A stretch of DNA of 64,000 bases, from contig OZ245814.1 in NCBI GenBank assembly GCA_965228415.1, forward strand, positions 1,922,001 through 1,986,000. The letters are read 5' to 3'. This DNA is from Agaribacillus sp965228415 (GTDB lineage: Bacteria; Bacteroidota; Bacteroidia; Cytophagales; Cyclobacteriaceae). The notes below the pieces were generated by a model. The model was not told the DNA's origin. It saw only the letters and a list, made by a program, of their open reading frames with translations, and did not search any database. How positions within the stretch are numbered: the stretch's first letter is position 1; each line of letters starts with the position of its first letter. Both the position numbers and the translations under genes were made by a program. Positions 27,568 through 36,417 of the stretch are shown here, in pieces.

Positions 27568-28645
27568 ATGACCACAGATCAGTTGAAAGATTTAAAGGCG
27601 CGTGTAGAGGCCTTAAGGAGGTATCTTTGACTACGATAATAAAATAAAAGAGGTAGAAGAAGAAGAAAACCTCACCACCCAACCCAGCTTTTGGGATGAC
27701 CCAAAAGCAGCTGAGAAGATTCTTAAGAATATTAAATCCAAGAAAATCTGGACCGACAGTTTCAATTCACTTCACAGTAAATTAGAAGATCTCGAGACGT
27801 TAAACGAGTTTTACGAATTGGGGGAGGCAGATCAGGAAGAAGTCGACCAGGAATACCAAAAGTCAATGGAGGCCCTGGAAGAGCTGGAATTCAAAAAGAT
27901 GCTGAGCAATGAAGAGGATCAGCTCAACGCCATGATTGAAATTAACCCCGGGGCAGGTGGCACTGAAAGCCAGGACTGGGCCGATATGCTAAATCGAATG
28001 TATATCATGTGGGGTGAGCGGAATGGTTACTCCGTGAAACAAATCAATTATCAGGCGGGAGATACGGCCGGTATTAAATCGGCTACGCTGGAGATCAGCG
28101 GTGATTTCGCCTATGGTAATCTGAAATCAGAGATTGGCGTCCATCGACTGGTAAGAATTTCCCCCTTTGACTCGGGAGGAAGGCGACATACTTCATTTGC
28201 GTCGGTTTACGTCTATCCGGAAGTTGACGATAATATAGAAATAAACGTCAATCCGGCGGATATAACCTGGGAAACTTTCAGGTCAGGCGGTGCGGGCGGG
28301 CAAAATGTCAATAAAGTTGAGACGGCAGTGCGGTTGCGGCATGCACCTTCGGGGATTATCATTGAGTGTCAGCAGGAAAGATCTCAATTGCAAAATAAGG
28401 AGAAGGCCTTAAAAATGCTAAAATCAAAGCTTTATCAACAGGAAATTGAAAAGCGCAATGAGGAAAGGGATAAAATCGAAAGCGGCAAAATGAAGATTGA
28501 TTTCGGGTCCCAGATCCGCAACTACGTTTTGCACCCCTACAAGCTCGTAAAGGATGCCCGTACCAGCATGGAGCGTAGCGATGTACAAAATGTGCTGGAT
28601 GGGGATCTAAATGATTTTATCAAGGCATTTTTGATGAGTCAGTAA
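27568..28645 (+). CDS. prfB: Peptide chain release factor 2 (programmed +1 frameshift)
   Basis: The protein is made from two frames. The first runs 27568-27627, MTTDQLKDLKARVEALRRYL, and meets TGA at 27628. After a +1 shift at CTT the second frame resumes with GAC at 27629 and runs to 28645, giving 358 residues in total. RF2 reads UGA and UAA stops. The GGQ peptidyl-hydrolysis motif is visible as RSGGAGGQNVNK, and the tripeptide anticodon region carries the expected SPF (RISPFDSGG). The stop at the junction is UGA, the codon RF2 recognises, so low RF2 favours frameshifting and more RF2: classic autoregulation. Automated callers that ignore this would start at an internal ATG (27818) and lose the N-terminus. 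Confidence 0.96.
27616..27631 (+). promoter_or_regulatory. prfB +1 frameshift site
   Basis: AGGAGG (27616-27621) is an internal Shine-Dalgarno element placed next to TAT CTT TGA C. This is the conserved RF2 recoding site: an SD three bases before the slippery CTT followed by UGA-C. It is one of the few strong SD-like sequences in the window, where ordinary starts lack them. Confidence 0.95.
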
Positions 28646-28680
28646 TAATGGGTTTTGGCTTGAAGATTTCCTTCAAAAAA

Positions 28681-31293
28681 TCACTCGGGCCTGAGGTTTT
28701 TGATGGGATTGCTGAAGGCGGCCCTTAAAGCCCGAAGGCCTACGGTAGTCCAGGTTACCAGTAATGTAGAACCAATAGCGACTAAAAAAAGCGCTAAACC
28801 TAAAGAGGTGCGATAGGCAAAACCTTCCAGCCATTTTTGCATAGTAAAATAAGCAACCGGGCATGCAATCACATTGGCAATAAGTACCAATAAAAGGAAT
28901 TTTCCAGTAACCATATTAGAAATGCCGGTAATCGAAGCGCCCAATACTTTGCGAATGGCAATCTCCTTTAAACGGTCTTTAATAGTCATATTGGCTATAG
29001 CAAACATACCCATAAAAGCTATGAACAATGCCAAAAGGGTAAGACACAAAACAATATCGGAAAGTCTTTTCTCCCGGGCGTGGAGGTCGGCAAATGTCTG
29101 GTCGAGGAAAGCATATTTCATCGGATCACCATCTGTAAAATCATACCAAATATCTTCAATGGCACTCAATGTTTTGGATAAATTGTCAGCTGAAACCTTA
29201 AGATTAAGATAATCCATCGGGCGCTCCCGGTAAAAAAATGCAAAGGGTTTTATCTCCTTTTTAAAATCAGTAAAATGGAAATCTTTGACCACCCCGATAA
29301 CCTCTCCATACGTTAGAGTCGAATCATTCTCAGTGGCAAGGGGCAGACTTTTCCCGATGTCTTCATAAGTCATGCCCAGTTCCCGCAAGCCGGTTTCATT
29401 GACTACAATCGTGAGCCCTTGCGCATCTGTGGGGCGTGCACGCGAAAAGTTTCTTCCTGCAACAAATTCCAGGCCCATCGTTTCAATAAATTCAGGCTCT
29501 ATATCGAAAAGGTTCATGATAAATCCATCGGGATAGCCCAAACTTCTGGTCCAGTTTAAGCCGCCAACCACACCACTTGACAAACTTGCCGTGGAGATAT
29601 TAGCAACCTGCAGCAGTTCCGTCTTAAGCGCCTGCTGGTTTTTAATGCTAGTCGCGTTTTCTATGACCAGTACCTGCTCGGGGGTGAAACCCTTGTCGAC
29701 ATCTTTCATGTATTGCAACTGCCTGTACACCACGATAGTACCAAAAATCATAAAGGATGAAATTGCAAACTGGATGACCAATAAACCCTTTCTTAAACCC
29801 AATGCAGATCTTCCGGCGTGATTAAAAATCCCTTTAACTGCCTGCGCAGCTTTAAATGAAGAAAGGTGCATGGCAGGAAATAATCCGGCGACGACTCCCG
29901 TAACCAGAACGACCAGGCAGATACTTAAAAAAATACCAAGATTTTCCGGATACACCAAGGAAATTTCACGTCCCAGGATGTCTCCCAGATATTTGAAAAG
30001 TAACTCCGATAAAATACTTCCTACCACCAGGGAAATTGAGATGATCAATAAAGTTTCTATCATAAACAGGGCAATGAGCGATTTTCTATAAGCACCAAAC
30101 ACCTTTCGGATACCTACTTCTTTGAATCTTTTATATGATTCAGCCACCGTGAGATTCAGGTAATTTATGCATGAGACGACCAACACAAAAATCGCCAGTA
30201 TCGCGAATATATACACATTATTCATGTCTCCATTGGCCTCCAGTTCCCATTTCAGATTTGATTTCAGGTGGATGTCGGTTAAAGGCTGCGAATAGATAAT
30301 GTTATGGTTTTCCTGTTCGTTCTGATAGCTTTCATAAAAGGGTTGAAGTTTAACCTCCAGATTGGCTACGTCGGCTCCCGGTGACAATTTGATATAGGTA
30401 TAATAGTTATACCAGCCCCAATTCTGTTCGAGATCCTGTCGGCCGTTTTTTAACAAAAAATCAAATTTAAAATGCGAGTGGACCGGCACATCTTCCAAAA
30501 CAGCCGAAATTCTATAGGTTGCATTTTTGTCTCCATACATTGTCAAGACCTCCCCAACGACATTTTCTTTTCCAAAATACTTTTTTGCCATACTTCTGGT
30601 GATAACCATCTGATCGGGATAAGCCAAGGCATTTCGGACATCTCCATGGACCACAGGAAAACTGAAAACATCAAAAAAAGTGGAATCTGTATATATCAAA
30701 CCCTCTTCGTGGAATTTTTTATCGTTGGAGGCGCCAAGCAAAAATTTTCTTCCCCAGTTTGGGTATAGCCGAACGGAGGAAGCTACTTCCGGAAAATCTC
30801 TTTTCAAAGCCGGCGCCAGAGCAGGTGGTGTGGTGGCATCGGGTAACCGGCGTTGATTTGAATCCACAAAGTCGATCACGACGCGATAAATGCGATCTGC
30901 GTCGCGGTGAAATTTATCGTAGCTCAGCTCTCCTTTCAGATAAATGAAAATAAAAATGAAACAAGCGATACCCACTCCCAGGCTTAACACATTCATAATA
31001 GACGTTGCCTTGTGCTTCAAAACATTGCGTACAGCGAATTTCAGATAACTTTTATACATGATGATTTCCTTAGAATTTTTACGTCTCCCCTTCAATGCAA
31101 ATGGCCTCAAAAAATGCAGCACTTCATACCAATAGATCACATTGGCATGCCAGCGGCGTTTATGCGCCCTTTCTATCCGGTAAGATTCATGCAAATCCCC
31201 TTTTACTTCTTCCAATAACTTGCCGTGGCAAAACCAGCTTAAAAAACGATCTGCGGACTTTGGAGGCCTTATATCTTTAGAATGATTTGTCAT
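28681..31293 (-). CDS. ABC transporter permease, FtsX/MacB type with N-terminal prefix domain
   Basis: 870 residues. Residues 1-80 form the soluble 'permease prefix' domain (PPKSADRFLSWFCHGKLLEEVKGDL), then a membrane span near 95-115, a periplasmic MacB-type domain, three spans (about 375-480), a second span and periplasmic domain, and the last three spans ending NPIKNLRPE. Each half has the FtsX hallmark (FKEVGIRKVFGAYRKSL and LKEIAIRKVLGASITGI). There is no ATPase domain. The start overlaps the end of the PadR gene by 17 bp, so the two are one unit. A second such unit lies at 59.6-62.6 kb. Substrate unknown. Confidence 0.92.
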   Translation of the reverse strand: MTNHSKDIRPPKSADRFLSWFCHGKLLEEVKGDLHESYRIERAHKRRWHANVIYWYEVLHFLRPFALKGRRKNSKEIIMYKSYLKFAVRNVLKHKATSIMNVLSLGVGIACFIFIFIYLKGELSYDKFHRDADRIYRVVIDFVDSNQRRLPDATTPPALAPALKRDFPEVASSVRLYPNWGRKFLLGASNDKKFHEEGLIYTDSTFFDVFSFPVVHGDVRNALAYPDQMVITRSMAKKYFGKENVVGEVLTMYGDKNATYRISAVLEDVPVHSHFKFDFLLKNGRQDLEQNWGWYNYYTYIKLSPGADVANLEVKLQPFYESYQNEQENHNIIYSQPLTDIHLKSNLKWELEANGDMNNVYIFAILAIFVLVVSCINYLNLTVAESYKRFKEVGIRKVFGAYRKSLIALFMIETLLIISISLVVGSILSELLFKYLGDILGREISLVYPENLGIFLSICLVVLVTGVVAGLFPAMHLSSFKAAQAVKGIFNHAGRSALGLRKGLLVIQFAISSFMIFGTIVVYRQLQYMKDVDKGFTPEQVLVIENATSIKNQQALKTELLQVANISTASLSSGVVGGLNWTRSLGYPDGFIMNLFDIEPEFIETMGLEFVAGRNFSRARPTDAQGLTIVVNETGLRELGMTYEDIGKSLPLATENDSTLTYGEVIGVVKDFHFTDFKKEIKPFAFFYRERPMDYLNLKVSADNLSKTLSAIEDIWYDFTDGDPMKYAFLDQTFADLHAREKRLSDIVLCLTLLALFIAFMGMFAIANMTIKDRLKEIAIRKVLGASITGISNMVTGKFLLLVLIANVIACPVAYFTMQKWLEGFAYRTSLGLALFLVAIGSTLLVTWTTVGLRALRAAFSNPIKNLRPE

Positions 31294-31627
31294 AACTCAG
31301 TCGTTTCCAGGCGAGATCCGGAATTTGATTCCATAGTGAGTTTCTGATCTCATGATTCTTCTCCAAAGCCTGTTTACCAGCAACTGTAATATGAAACAAT
31401 CGCTTGCGACGACCGCCCCGTTCATGCGTAGCATTCGCCAATTCCGATTTAAGGAAACCCTTATCTTCCAAACGGTTTAATGCCGAATGAATCGCTCCAA
31501 TAGCAACTTTTCTGCCAGTTTGATTATTGATCTCCTGCCTGATGCCAAGACCGTAAGCCTCTGGAAAAAGCACACCAACAACTAACAAAACCAGTTCTTC
31601 GAATTCCCCTAATTGCGTTCCTTTCAT
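31277..31627 (-). CDS. PadR family transcriptional regulator
   Basis: 116 residues. PadR winged-helix pattern: LGEFEELVLLVVGVL at the N-terminus, EAYGLGIRQEINNQTGRKVAIGAIHSALNRLEDKGFLKSE for the recognition region and wing, and RRKRLFHITVAGKQALEK. Small stand-alone PadR proteins dimerise and usually repress their own operon. The gene is transcribed with the downstream permease (17-bp overlap). The promoter lies between perfect 10-bp inverted repeats, a likely operator. Confidence 0.92.
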   Translation of the reverse strand: MKGTQLGEFEELVLLVVGVLFPEAYGLGIRQEINNQTGRKVAIGAIHSALNRLEDKGFLKSELANATHERGGRRKRLFHITVAGKQALEKNHEIRNSLWNQIPDLAWKRLSYDKSF

Positions 31628-31659
31628 ATCAGGTCAAATCAATTTTCATAAATGTAGAG

Positions 31660-31703
31660 CAAATATATCAAATTTCGCAAATACTACAAATATGAAATTT
31701 GAT
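31660..31703 (-). promoter_or_regulatory. PadR/permease promoter with inverted-repeat operator
   Basis: On the minus strand TTTG (31690-31687), a 19-bp spacer, and TATATTTG (31667-31660) match the Bacteroidota promoter exactly. A perfect 10-bp inverted repeat, ATCAAATTTC at 31667-31676 and GAAATTTGAT at 31694-31703, separated by 17 bp, brackets the spacer and the -33 element. Binding of a dimer there would block transcription. Assignment to this PadR is inference from position. Confidence 0.65.
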
Positions 31704-31707
31704 TATT

Positions 31708-32142
31708 TCAATTTCCTCCTTTGATTGCCCTCAGCAGTTTCGGCGAAATCTTCTTAATTCTTAACTGATAGTTTAAATAGTAGGAAGGATAATAGGTTGG
31801 TGTTTTTAAGGCCAGGTCCTTTTGTAACTGGTTAGTAGGGATATAGGAACTGAAGGACGGGCCTGTCTTATCGGCATATTCCAGGGCTTCACGCTCTCTT
31901 AATAGTCCCCGGTTATCTTTTGTGGAAAACCTATCCGTCTTGCGCTTTCCTCTCTCGCCGGAAGCGGATGACAGCCGTGTCGCATTGTTTGAAACCCTGA
32001 GCGGTTCTATGACATTTCGATGGATAATAAGTTTTTGATCAGCGGAAAGCACATAGTTGCTGGTATCGGCCTGCGCGATTACAGTTTGACACATCCCTAA
32101 CAATGCGCCAAAAAACAACAGCAAGTAAGTGAACCCCTTCAT
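31708..32142 (-). CDS. Hypothetical secreted protein
   Basis: 144 residues. Signal peptide MKGFTYLLLFFGALLGMCQTVIAQ, then a polar, basic region (SGERGKRKTDRFSTKDNRGLLREREAL) and a tyrosine-rich end (PTYYPSYYLNYQLRIKKIS). No family recognised. It is upstream of the PadR/permease unit on the same strand but separated from it by that unit's own promoter. Confidence 0.62.
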   Translation of the reverse strand: MKGFTYLLLFFGALLGMCQTVIAQADTSNYVLSADQKLIIHRNVIEPLRVSNNATRLSSASGERGKRKTDRFSTKDNRGLLREREALEYADKTGPSFSSYIPTNQLQKDLALKTPTYYPSYYLNYQLRIKKISPKLLRAIKGGN

Positions 32143-32331
32143 AACTTTAACATTGATTAACTAAGTAAGCACTATTTCCATTAAAAAGTTTCAAAATTTA
32201 TTTCTTTGTATTCAATATACCAGGAATTTGATAATTTCCAATAAGTTAATCCTATTCCTACCAGCGTATGTAATCTGGTGGCTAGACGAAATAGACAGTT
32301 AATCGTTGACTACCTAAAAAAGACACAATAT

Positions 32332-32745
32332 TTATTTTATAGGTATAATAAGTACGTCATTTACATTGATGATATCCTTCTGTTTGATTTTCCTGATTTC
32401 AGTGACTTGTATGGAGATCCTATCCCCTGTTCTTGCAAATTCTGAATATTTTGATAAATCAAATTTATCGCCATCTACTTTTATAACAGGTATCGCTACG
32501 GGCCTGGGTCCTCTTGCCAACACAACTTCAAACGACTCAACTTCCGTCTTACTTTTTTTAGTTTCAATCACCATTTCATCAAGGCTGTTGGGAGCAATAC
32601 CTTCTTTCAGTCGCAACACGTCGACGTTTTCGATGCCCTTGATGGTAACTTTGTATTTTTTATGGGTGAAGGTCTCCGGGGTATGGGAACTTAGGGGAAT
32701 AAGGATGAAAAGAAGCAAAAGCGAAGATAACAATGACCGTTTCAT
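32332..32745 (-). CDS. Secreted protein resembling a GldM C-terminal repeat
   Basis: 137 residues. A signal peptide (MKRSLLSSLLLLFILIPLSS) is followed by one beta-rich domain. The stretch SFEVVLARGPRPVAIPVIKVDGDKFDLSKYSEFARTGDRI resembles the repeated domain at the C-terminus of the gliding/type IX secretion protein GldM (FEVxLARGxRPV and GDRI pattern). It is far too short to be GldM itself and lacks its transmembrane helix and long periplasmic arms. A single exported GldM-type domain is the best description; function unknown. Resemblance is from recall of the motif, not a search. Confidence 0.6.
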   Translation of the reverse strand: MKRSLLSSLLLLFILIPLSSHTPETFTHKKYKVTIKGIENVDVLRLKEGIAPNSLDEMVIETKKSKTEVESFEVVLARGPRPVAIPVIKVDGDKFDLSKYSEFARTGDRISIQVTEIRKIKQKDIINVNDVLIIPIK

Positions 32746-32852
32746 AGGATAAAGATTTTAAGTGTTAAAGCTGTTAAAATAAAACGTAAAATCCGTCATG
32801 TTAGTACTGTCCAATTTAAGATAAATACCTTAAATTAGTAACGCACTTTCAA

Positions 32853-33764
32853 ATGGTAGCTACCATGTTATCCACAAGTTATGAGGTATTTTTTGAGGTA
32901 GCCAGTTGTCAAAGTTTTTCCAAGGCTTCCAGGAAGTTGTATTTGACACAGCCGGCGGTAAGCAAACATGTCAAAAAGCTGGAACATGAGTTGGGGATCA
33001 GTTTGTTTATCCGGCAGGGAAATACTATTTCGCTCACCCAGGCGGGCAAAAAGCTTTATGAATCGCTACATCAGGCCAAGATAATACAAAATAGCATTAA
33101 GTTTGACCTGGGTGTTATCAAAAAGCTGGAAGAAGCCAGGGGCACGCTGAGTCTGGGATCCAGCACTACACTTTCCCTGTACATGCTTCCCAAAATAATA
33201 TCGATGATCCATAGGAAATATCCCAATATTCAGATCCAGCTGCTTAACCGAAACGCAGAAAATGTACTAAAGGCGTTGCTCAATAAAGAAATAGATCTGG
33301 GGGTAATTGAAGGGGAGCATAAAATCAGTGCCGTTTCTTATCAGTATTTTACCGACGATGAGGTAATCGCCGTTTGTTCGGTTCATAGCCCGTTTGCCGG
33401 CAAGACGCTCGGTCTACAAGATTTAAGACAAATACCGCTCGCCTTGCGAGAACAGGGATCAGGAACGCTGTCAGCCTTGTATGAAGCACTGGAGAAAAAG
33501 GGATTGAAACCCAAGGAATTAAATGTCAATGTAAAAATCGGCGGAACCGAGGCTTTGAAAAATTTCCTCAAGGAAGATGTTTGCCTGGGATTCCTCCCAA
33601 GGAGATCCGTTTCCCTGGAGCTGGAAAACAAGACCATGAAGGAAGTAGAGATTGAAGGATTAACAATACATCGAAAGTTTTATTTCATCATGAGGCAGGG
33701 AGAAGAGCAAGTGGGCATCATCAGAGAATTTATAAAAGCCGCCAGGCTTCACTATAACCAATAG
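32853..33764 (+). CDS. LysR family transcriptional regulator
   Basis: 303 residues. N-terminal winged helix EVFFEVASCQSFSKASRKLYLTQPAVSKHVKKLEHELGISLF is the standard LysR DNA-binding domain. The effector domain starts near residue 95 (GTLSLGSSTTLSLYMLPKII). ATG at 32853 and a second ATG at 32865 are both possible starts. The gene is followed 71 bp later by a threonine synthase gene in the same direction. The intergenic DNA contains two copies of TTATAATT (about 33772-33804) that could be regulator contacts, though this is weak evidence. Confidence 0.93.
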   Translation: MVATMLSTSYEVFFEVASCQSFSKASRKLYLTQPAVSKHVKKLEHELGISLFIRQGNTISLTQAGKKLYESLHQAKIIQNSIKFDLGVIKKLEEARGTLSLGSSTTLSLYMLPKIISMIHRKYPNIQIQLLNRNAENVLKALLNKEIDLGVIEGEHKISAVSYQYFTDDEVIAVCSVHSPFAGKTLGLQDLRQIPLALREQGSGTLSALYEALEKKGLKPKELNVNVKIGGTEALKNFLKEDVCLGFLPRRSVSLELENKTMKEVEIEGLTIHRKFYFIMRQGEEQVGIIREFIKAARLHYNQ

Positions 33765-33835
33765 TTATAGCTTATAATTAAATATTGCACTATCCGTTAT
33801 AATTGTTGTGTCTGTCTCGATAATTTTGAACTATT

Positions 33836-35011
33836 ATGTTTGAAACTATCAGGTTATCACCTCAGGCATTCCTTTTATGCTCTCATTGCAGCCGATCCTA
33901 CGATTTGGCCGACAGGCAATCCTATTGCCAACATTGCCGGAAACCATTACTGGTGAAATACGATTTAACGGGCGTTTTTGACAAGGCTTTGTTGGATTCC
34001 GATAACCTGACCATGTGGCGATATGCAGCGATGCTTCCGATCCGCGACAGGGATCACATTGTAAGCCTTGGTGAAGGAATGACTCCTATGCTTTCTTTGA
34101 AGAATTTAGGCCACAACTACGGCTTTGATCAATTGTGGCTAAAAGATGAAGGTCAGAATCCGACGGGTTCATTTAAATCCCGAGGGATCAGCATGGCTGT
34201 CTCCAAGGCCCTGGAACTGGGGGTAACAGATTGCATCGTGCCCACAGCCGGCAATGCAGGTGGGGCTATGAGTGCCTATTGTGCGGCAGCGGGTATCAAT
34301 GCCACGGTGATTATGCCAAAAAAAACGCCGCAAATCTTTAAAGATGAATGCAGGTTGTTTGGCGCAAAACTAATACTGGTCGACGGATTGATAGACCAGT
34401 GCGGCAAGGAGATAACCCGCATAAAAGCGAAAAAGGATGTGTATGATATCTCTACCATGAAAGAACCCTACCGGCTGGAGGGAAAAAAAACCATGGGTTA
34501 TGAAATAGCCGAGCAAATGGGCTGGCGCCTGCCAGACGTGATTTTGTATCCCACAGGGGGTGGCACGGGGTTGATTGGCATTTGGAAGGCATTCCAGGAA
34601 TTATCGGACCTGGGATGGATTGAAGGAAAGCTGCCAAAAATGATTGCGGTTCAGTCTGACAATTGCCCACCCGTTGTTGAGGCTTTTCATAACAAACAGG
34701 CGGTTTCCAAAAATTACCGGGGCTCCATAGCCAGCGGCCTGGCTGTGCCTCAGGCATTCGGGCAGGACTTGATTATGAAGACGCTGCGTGAATCCGGGGG
34801 TTTTGCTACGACAGTTAGCGAAAGTGATATCCTACGGGGTGTAAAAGAAATAACACGAACGGAAGGTGTGCTGGTCTCACCCGAAGGTGCTGCCGTATGG
34901 ATGGCCCTGCTAAAACTGACGAATGCAGGCTATATTAAACGAGACGAAAAAATAGTTTTGCTCAACACTGGCTCAGGGTATAAATATTTTGAAAATATAA
35001 TAGAAAATTGA
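33836..35011 (+). CDS. thrC: Threonine synthase
   Basis: 391 residues, fold-type II PLP enzyme making threonine from O-phospho-homoserine. An N-terminal zinc-ribbon-like Cys4 set (Cys15, Cys18, Cys31, Cys34) precedes the catalytic domain; this form is common in one class of threonine synthases. PLP lysine Lys114 lies in NPTGSFKSRG. TAGNAGGAMSAY and the glycine loop YPTGGGTGLIG bind the cofactor phosphate. A TAATTTTG element at 33821-33828 ends only 7 bp before the ATG, which would give an almost leaderless mRNA. No hom/thrB genes adjoin. A related 'pyridoxal-phosphate dependent lyase' role cannot be excluded. Confidence 0.85.
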   Translation: MFETIRLSPQAFLLCSHCSRSYDLADRQSYCQHCRKPLLVKYDLTGVFDKALLDSDNLTMWRYAAMLPIRDRDHIVSLGEGMTPMLSLKNLGHNYGFDQLWLKDEGQNPTGSFKSRGISMAVSKALELGVTDCIVPTAGNAGGAMSAYCAAAGINATVIMPKKTPQIFKDECRLFGAKLILVDGLIDQCGKEITRIKAKKDVYDISTMKEPYRLEGKKTMGYEIAEQMGWRLPDVILYPTGGGTGLIGIWKAFQELSDLGWIEGKLPKMIAVQSDNCPPVVEAFHNKQAVSKNYRGSIASGLAVPQAFGQDLIMKTLRESGGFATTVSESDILRGVKEITRTEGVLVSPEGAAVWMALLKLTNAGYIKRDEKIVLLNTGSGYKYFENIIEN

Positions 35012-35109
35012 GGTGGTTAAGGATTTTTGATGCCTTTTTTCACGAAAATCACCATACAGGAGCCGGCAGTATCCAAACCTGAATGGAGACTGCAGGAACT
35101 TATGGCGAT

Positions 35110-35787
35110 CTATTGCAGAATTGACTTCATCACCTGATTAACCATTTTATCACACCGCCCAAAGCCAAATTCAAAGGCATCTGCCGTTGAAGCCGACGCA
35201 TAAAGACTTTCCTTCAACATGGTTTTTGCCCGGTGCAACCTTACTTTGACATTGCCGACACTAATGTTCAAACAGGTGGAAATTTCAGCTATTGGCATCT
35301 CTTCCACTTTACCAAGAATGTAAATTACCCTATATTTTGAGGGCAAATTCTCTATGGCTTTTTCAAACATCTGTTTTGCCTCTTGTTTAATCATCTTTTT
35401 TTCCGGATTCAAATTATCCGACCCTGACAAATGGAATATGCTATTGTGAAACAAAGGGGAATCAATATTTAAGAGCAGTTGGTTTTTTCTTTTTGATTTA
35501 ATCCTGGCCAGTGCTTCATTAATTCCGATGCGAATCAGCCAGGTCGAAAAGTTTGCTTTTTGGTTAAATTGATAGAGTTTTTCGTAAGACTTCAAATAGG
35601 TATTTTGCATTATATCCTCTACCTCTGCCTCATCCCGCAAATAACTTTTAATCACCCTATACAACTTCTGATTGTTCCTTCTCATTAATATTTCAAATAA
35701 CTCCTTTTCTCCCGACAATATCTTTTCAACCACCACAGAATCCTGCACTTCATGGCTGCGGTTATAACCAATTCCAGATGTCTTCAT
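35110..35787 (-). CDS. ECF-type RNA polymerase sigma factor
   Basis: 225 residues from MKTSGIGYNRSHEV; the open frame continues 20 codons further upstream but those residues look unrelated. Region 2 is LYRVIKSYLRDEAEVEDIMQNTYLKSYEKLYQF, with NFSTWLIRIGINEAL. Region 4 is LPSKYRVIYILGKVEEMPIAEISTCLNISVGNVKVRLHRAKTML. A C-terminal tail (EFGFGRCDKMVNQVM) is seen in some stand-alone ECF factors. No anti-sigma gene is next to it. It is divergent from the DoxX-like gene across about 120 bp, which may be a target. Confidence 0.9.
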   Translation of the reverse strand: MKTSGIGYNRSHEVQDSVVVEKILSGEKELFEILMRRNNQKLYRVIKSYLRDEAEVEDIMQNTYLKSYEKLYQFNQKANFSTWLIRIGINEALARIKSKRKNQLLLNIDSPLFHNSIFHLSGSDNLNPEKKMIKQEAKQMFEKAIENLPSKYRVIYILGKVEEMPIAEISTCLNISVGNVKVRLHRAKTMLKESLYASASTADAFEFGFGRCDKMVNQVMKSILQ

Positions 35788-35907
35788 AGCGATATTTTTA
35801 TGGTTAGATAAGCAATTGGAAAAAAAGTTACAATTAACTGTAACCATTTTGCCTTGATGTTATCCAATAGGCACATTAAGCAATTCTTTCTTTCAAAAAC
35901 AAAAATT

Positions 35908-36297
35908 ATGACTGAAAAGATCAAACAAACCCTGATAATACTGAAATACACTTATGGAATTGTACCCATCGTAGCCGGATTAGACAAATTTACCAACATT
36001 CTGACAGACTGGACCCAATATGTGGGCATAGGCATGGCCTCTATGTTACCTTTTGAAACGAGTACTTTTATGATGATCGTCGGGGTCATAGAAATTGTAG
36101 CTGGATTATTGGTATTGCTGCGAACTAACTTCGGTGGCCTGGTTGTAGCCGGATGGTTGGTTGCCATCGCCATTGTGCTAATATTCAGCGGTCATTACAT
36201 TGATGTCGCTGTAAGAGATCTGGTCATGGCCACCGGCGCTTATGCCCTGGCTACGCTATATGAGCCGGTTTCAGAAAAAAAACCGGCGAATAACTGA
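35908..36297 (+). CDS. DoxX-like small membrane protein
   Basis: 129 residues from MTEKIKQTLIILKYTYG. The longer frame starting at 35854 would begin inside the divergent promoter region. Four hydrophobic segments (about 15-30, 45-65, 70-90 and 95-115: IVPIVAGLDKF, SMLPFETSTFMMIVGVIEIVAGLLVLL, VAGWLVAIAIVLIFSGHYIDVAV, LVMATGAYALATLYEP) fit the DoxX/DoxD-like family of unknown redox or stress role. Divergent from the ECF sigma factor. Ends in a strong bidirectional terminator. Confidence 0.82.
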   Translation: MTEKIKQTLIILKYTYGIVPIVAGLDKFTNILTDWTQYVGIGMASMLPFETSTFMMIVGVIEIVAGLLVLLRTNFGGLVVAGWLVAIAIVLIFSGHYIDVAVRDLVMATGAYALATLYEPVSEKKPANN

Positions 36298-36362
36298 TCA
36301 TAACCCTTAAAAGACTGCATAAATTTTAGAAAGCAAAATTTAATAAGTTCCTAATTCAAAAT

Positions 36363-36399
36363 AAAAAGAGGTAGTAAAATGAATTTACTACCTCTTTTT
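36363..36399. terminator. Strong bidirectional terminator
   Basis: Perfect 16-bp stem (AAAAAGAGGTAGTAAA and its complement) with a 5-nt loop, A-run on one side and T-run on the other. It lies between the DoxX-like gene (+) and the efflux adaptor gene (-) and can serve both. Confidence 0.93.
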
Positions 36400-36417
36400 G
36401 TATGAGTTTTACAGAGA

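Noticed and set aside
35854..35907. Upstream extension of the DoxX-like gene frame
   Set aside because: The additional 18 residues are unrelated to the family and lie in the promoter region shared with the divergent sigma factor.
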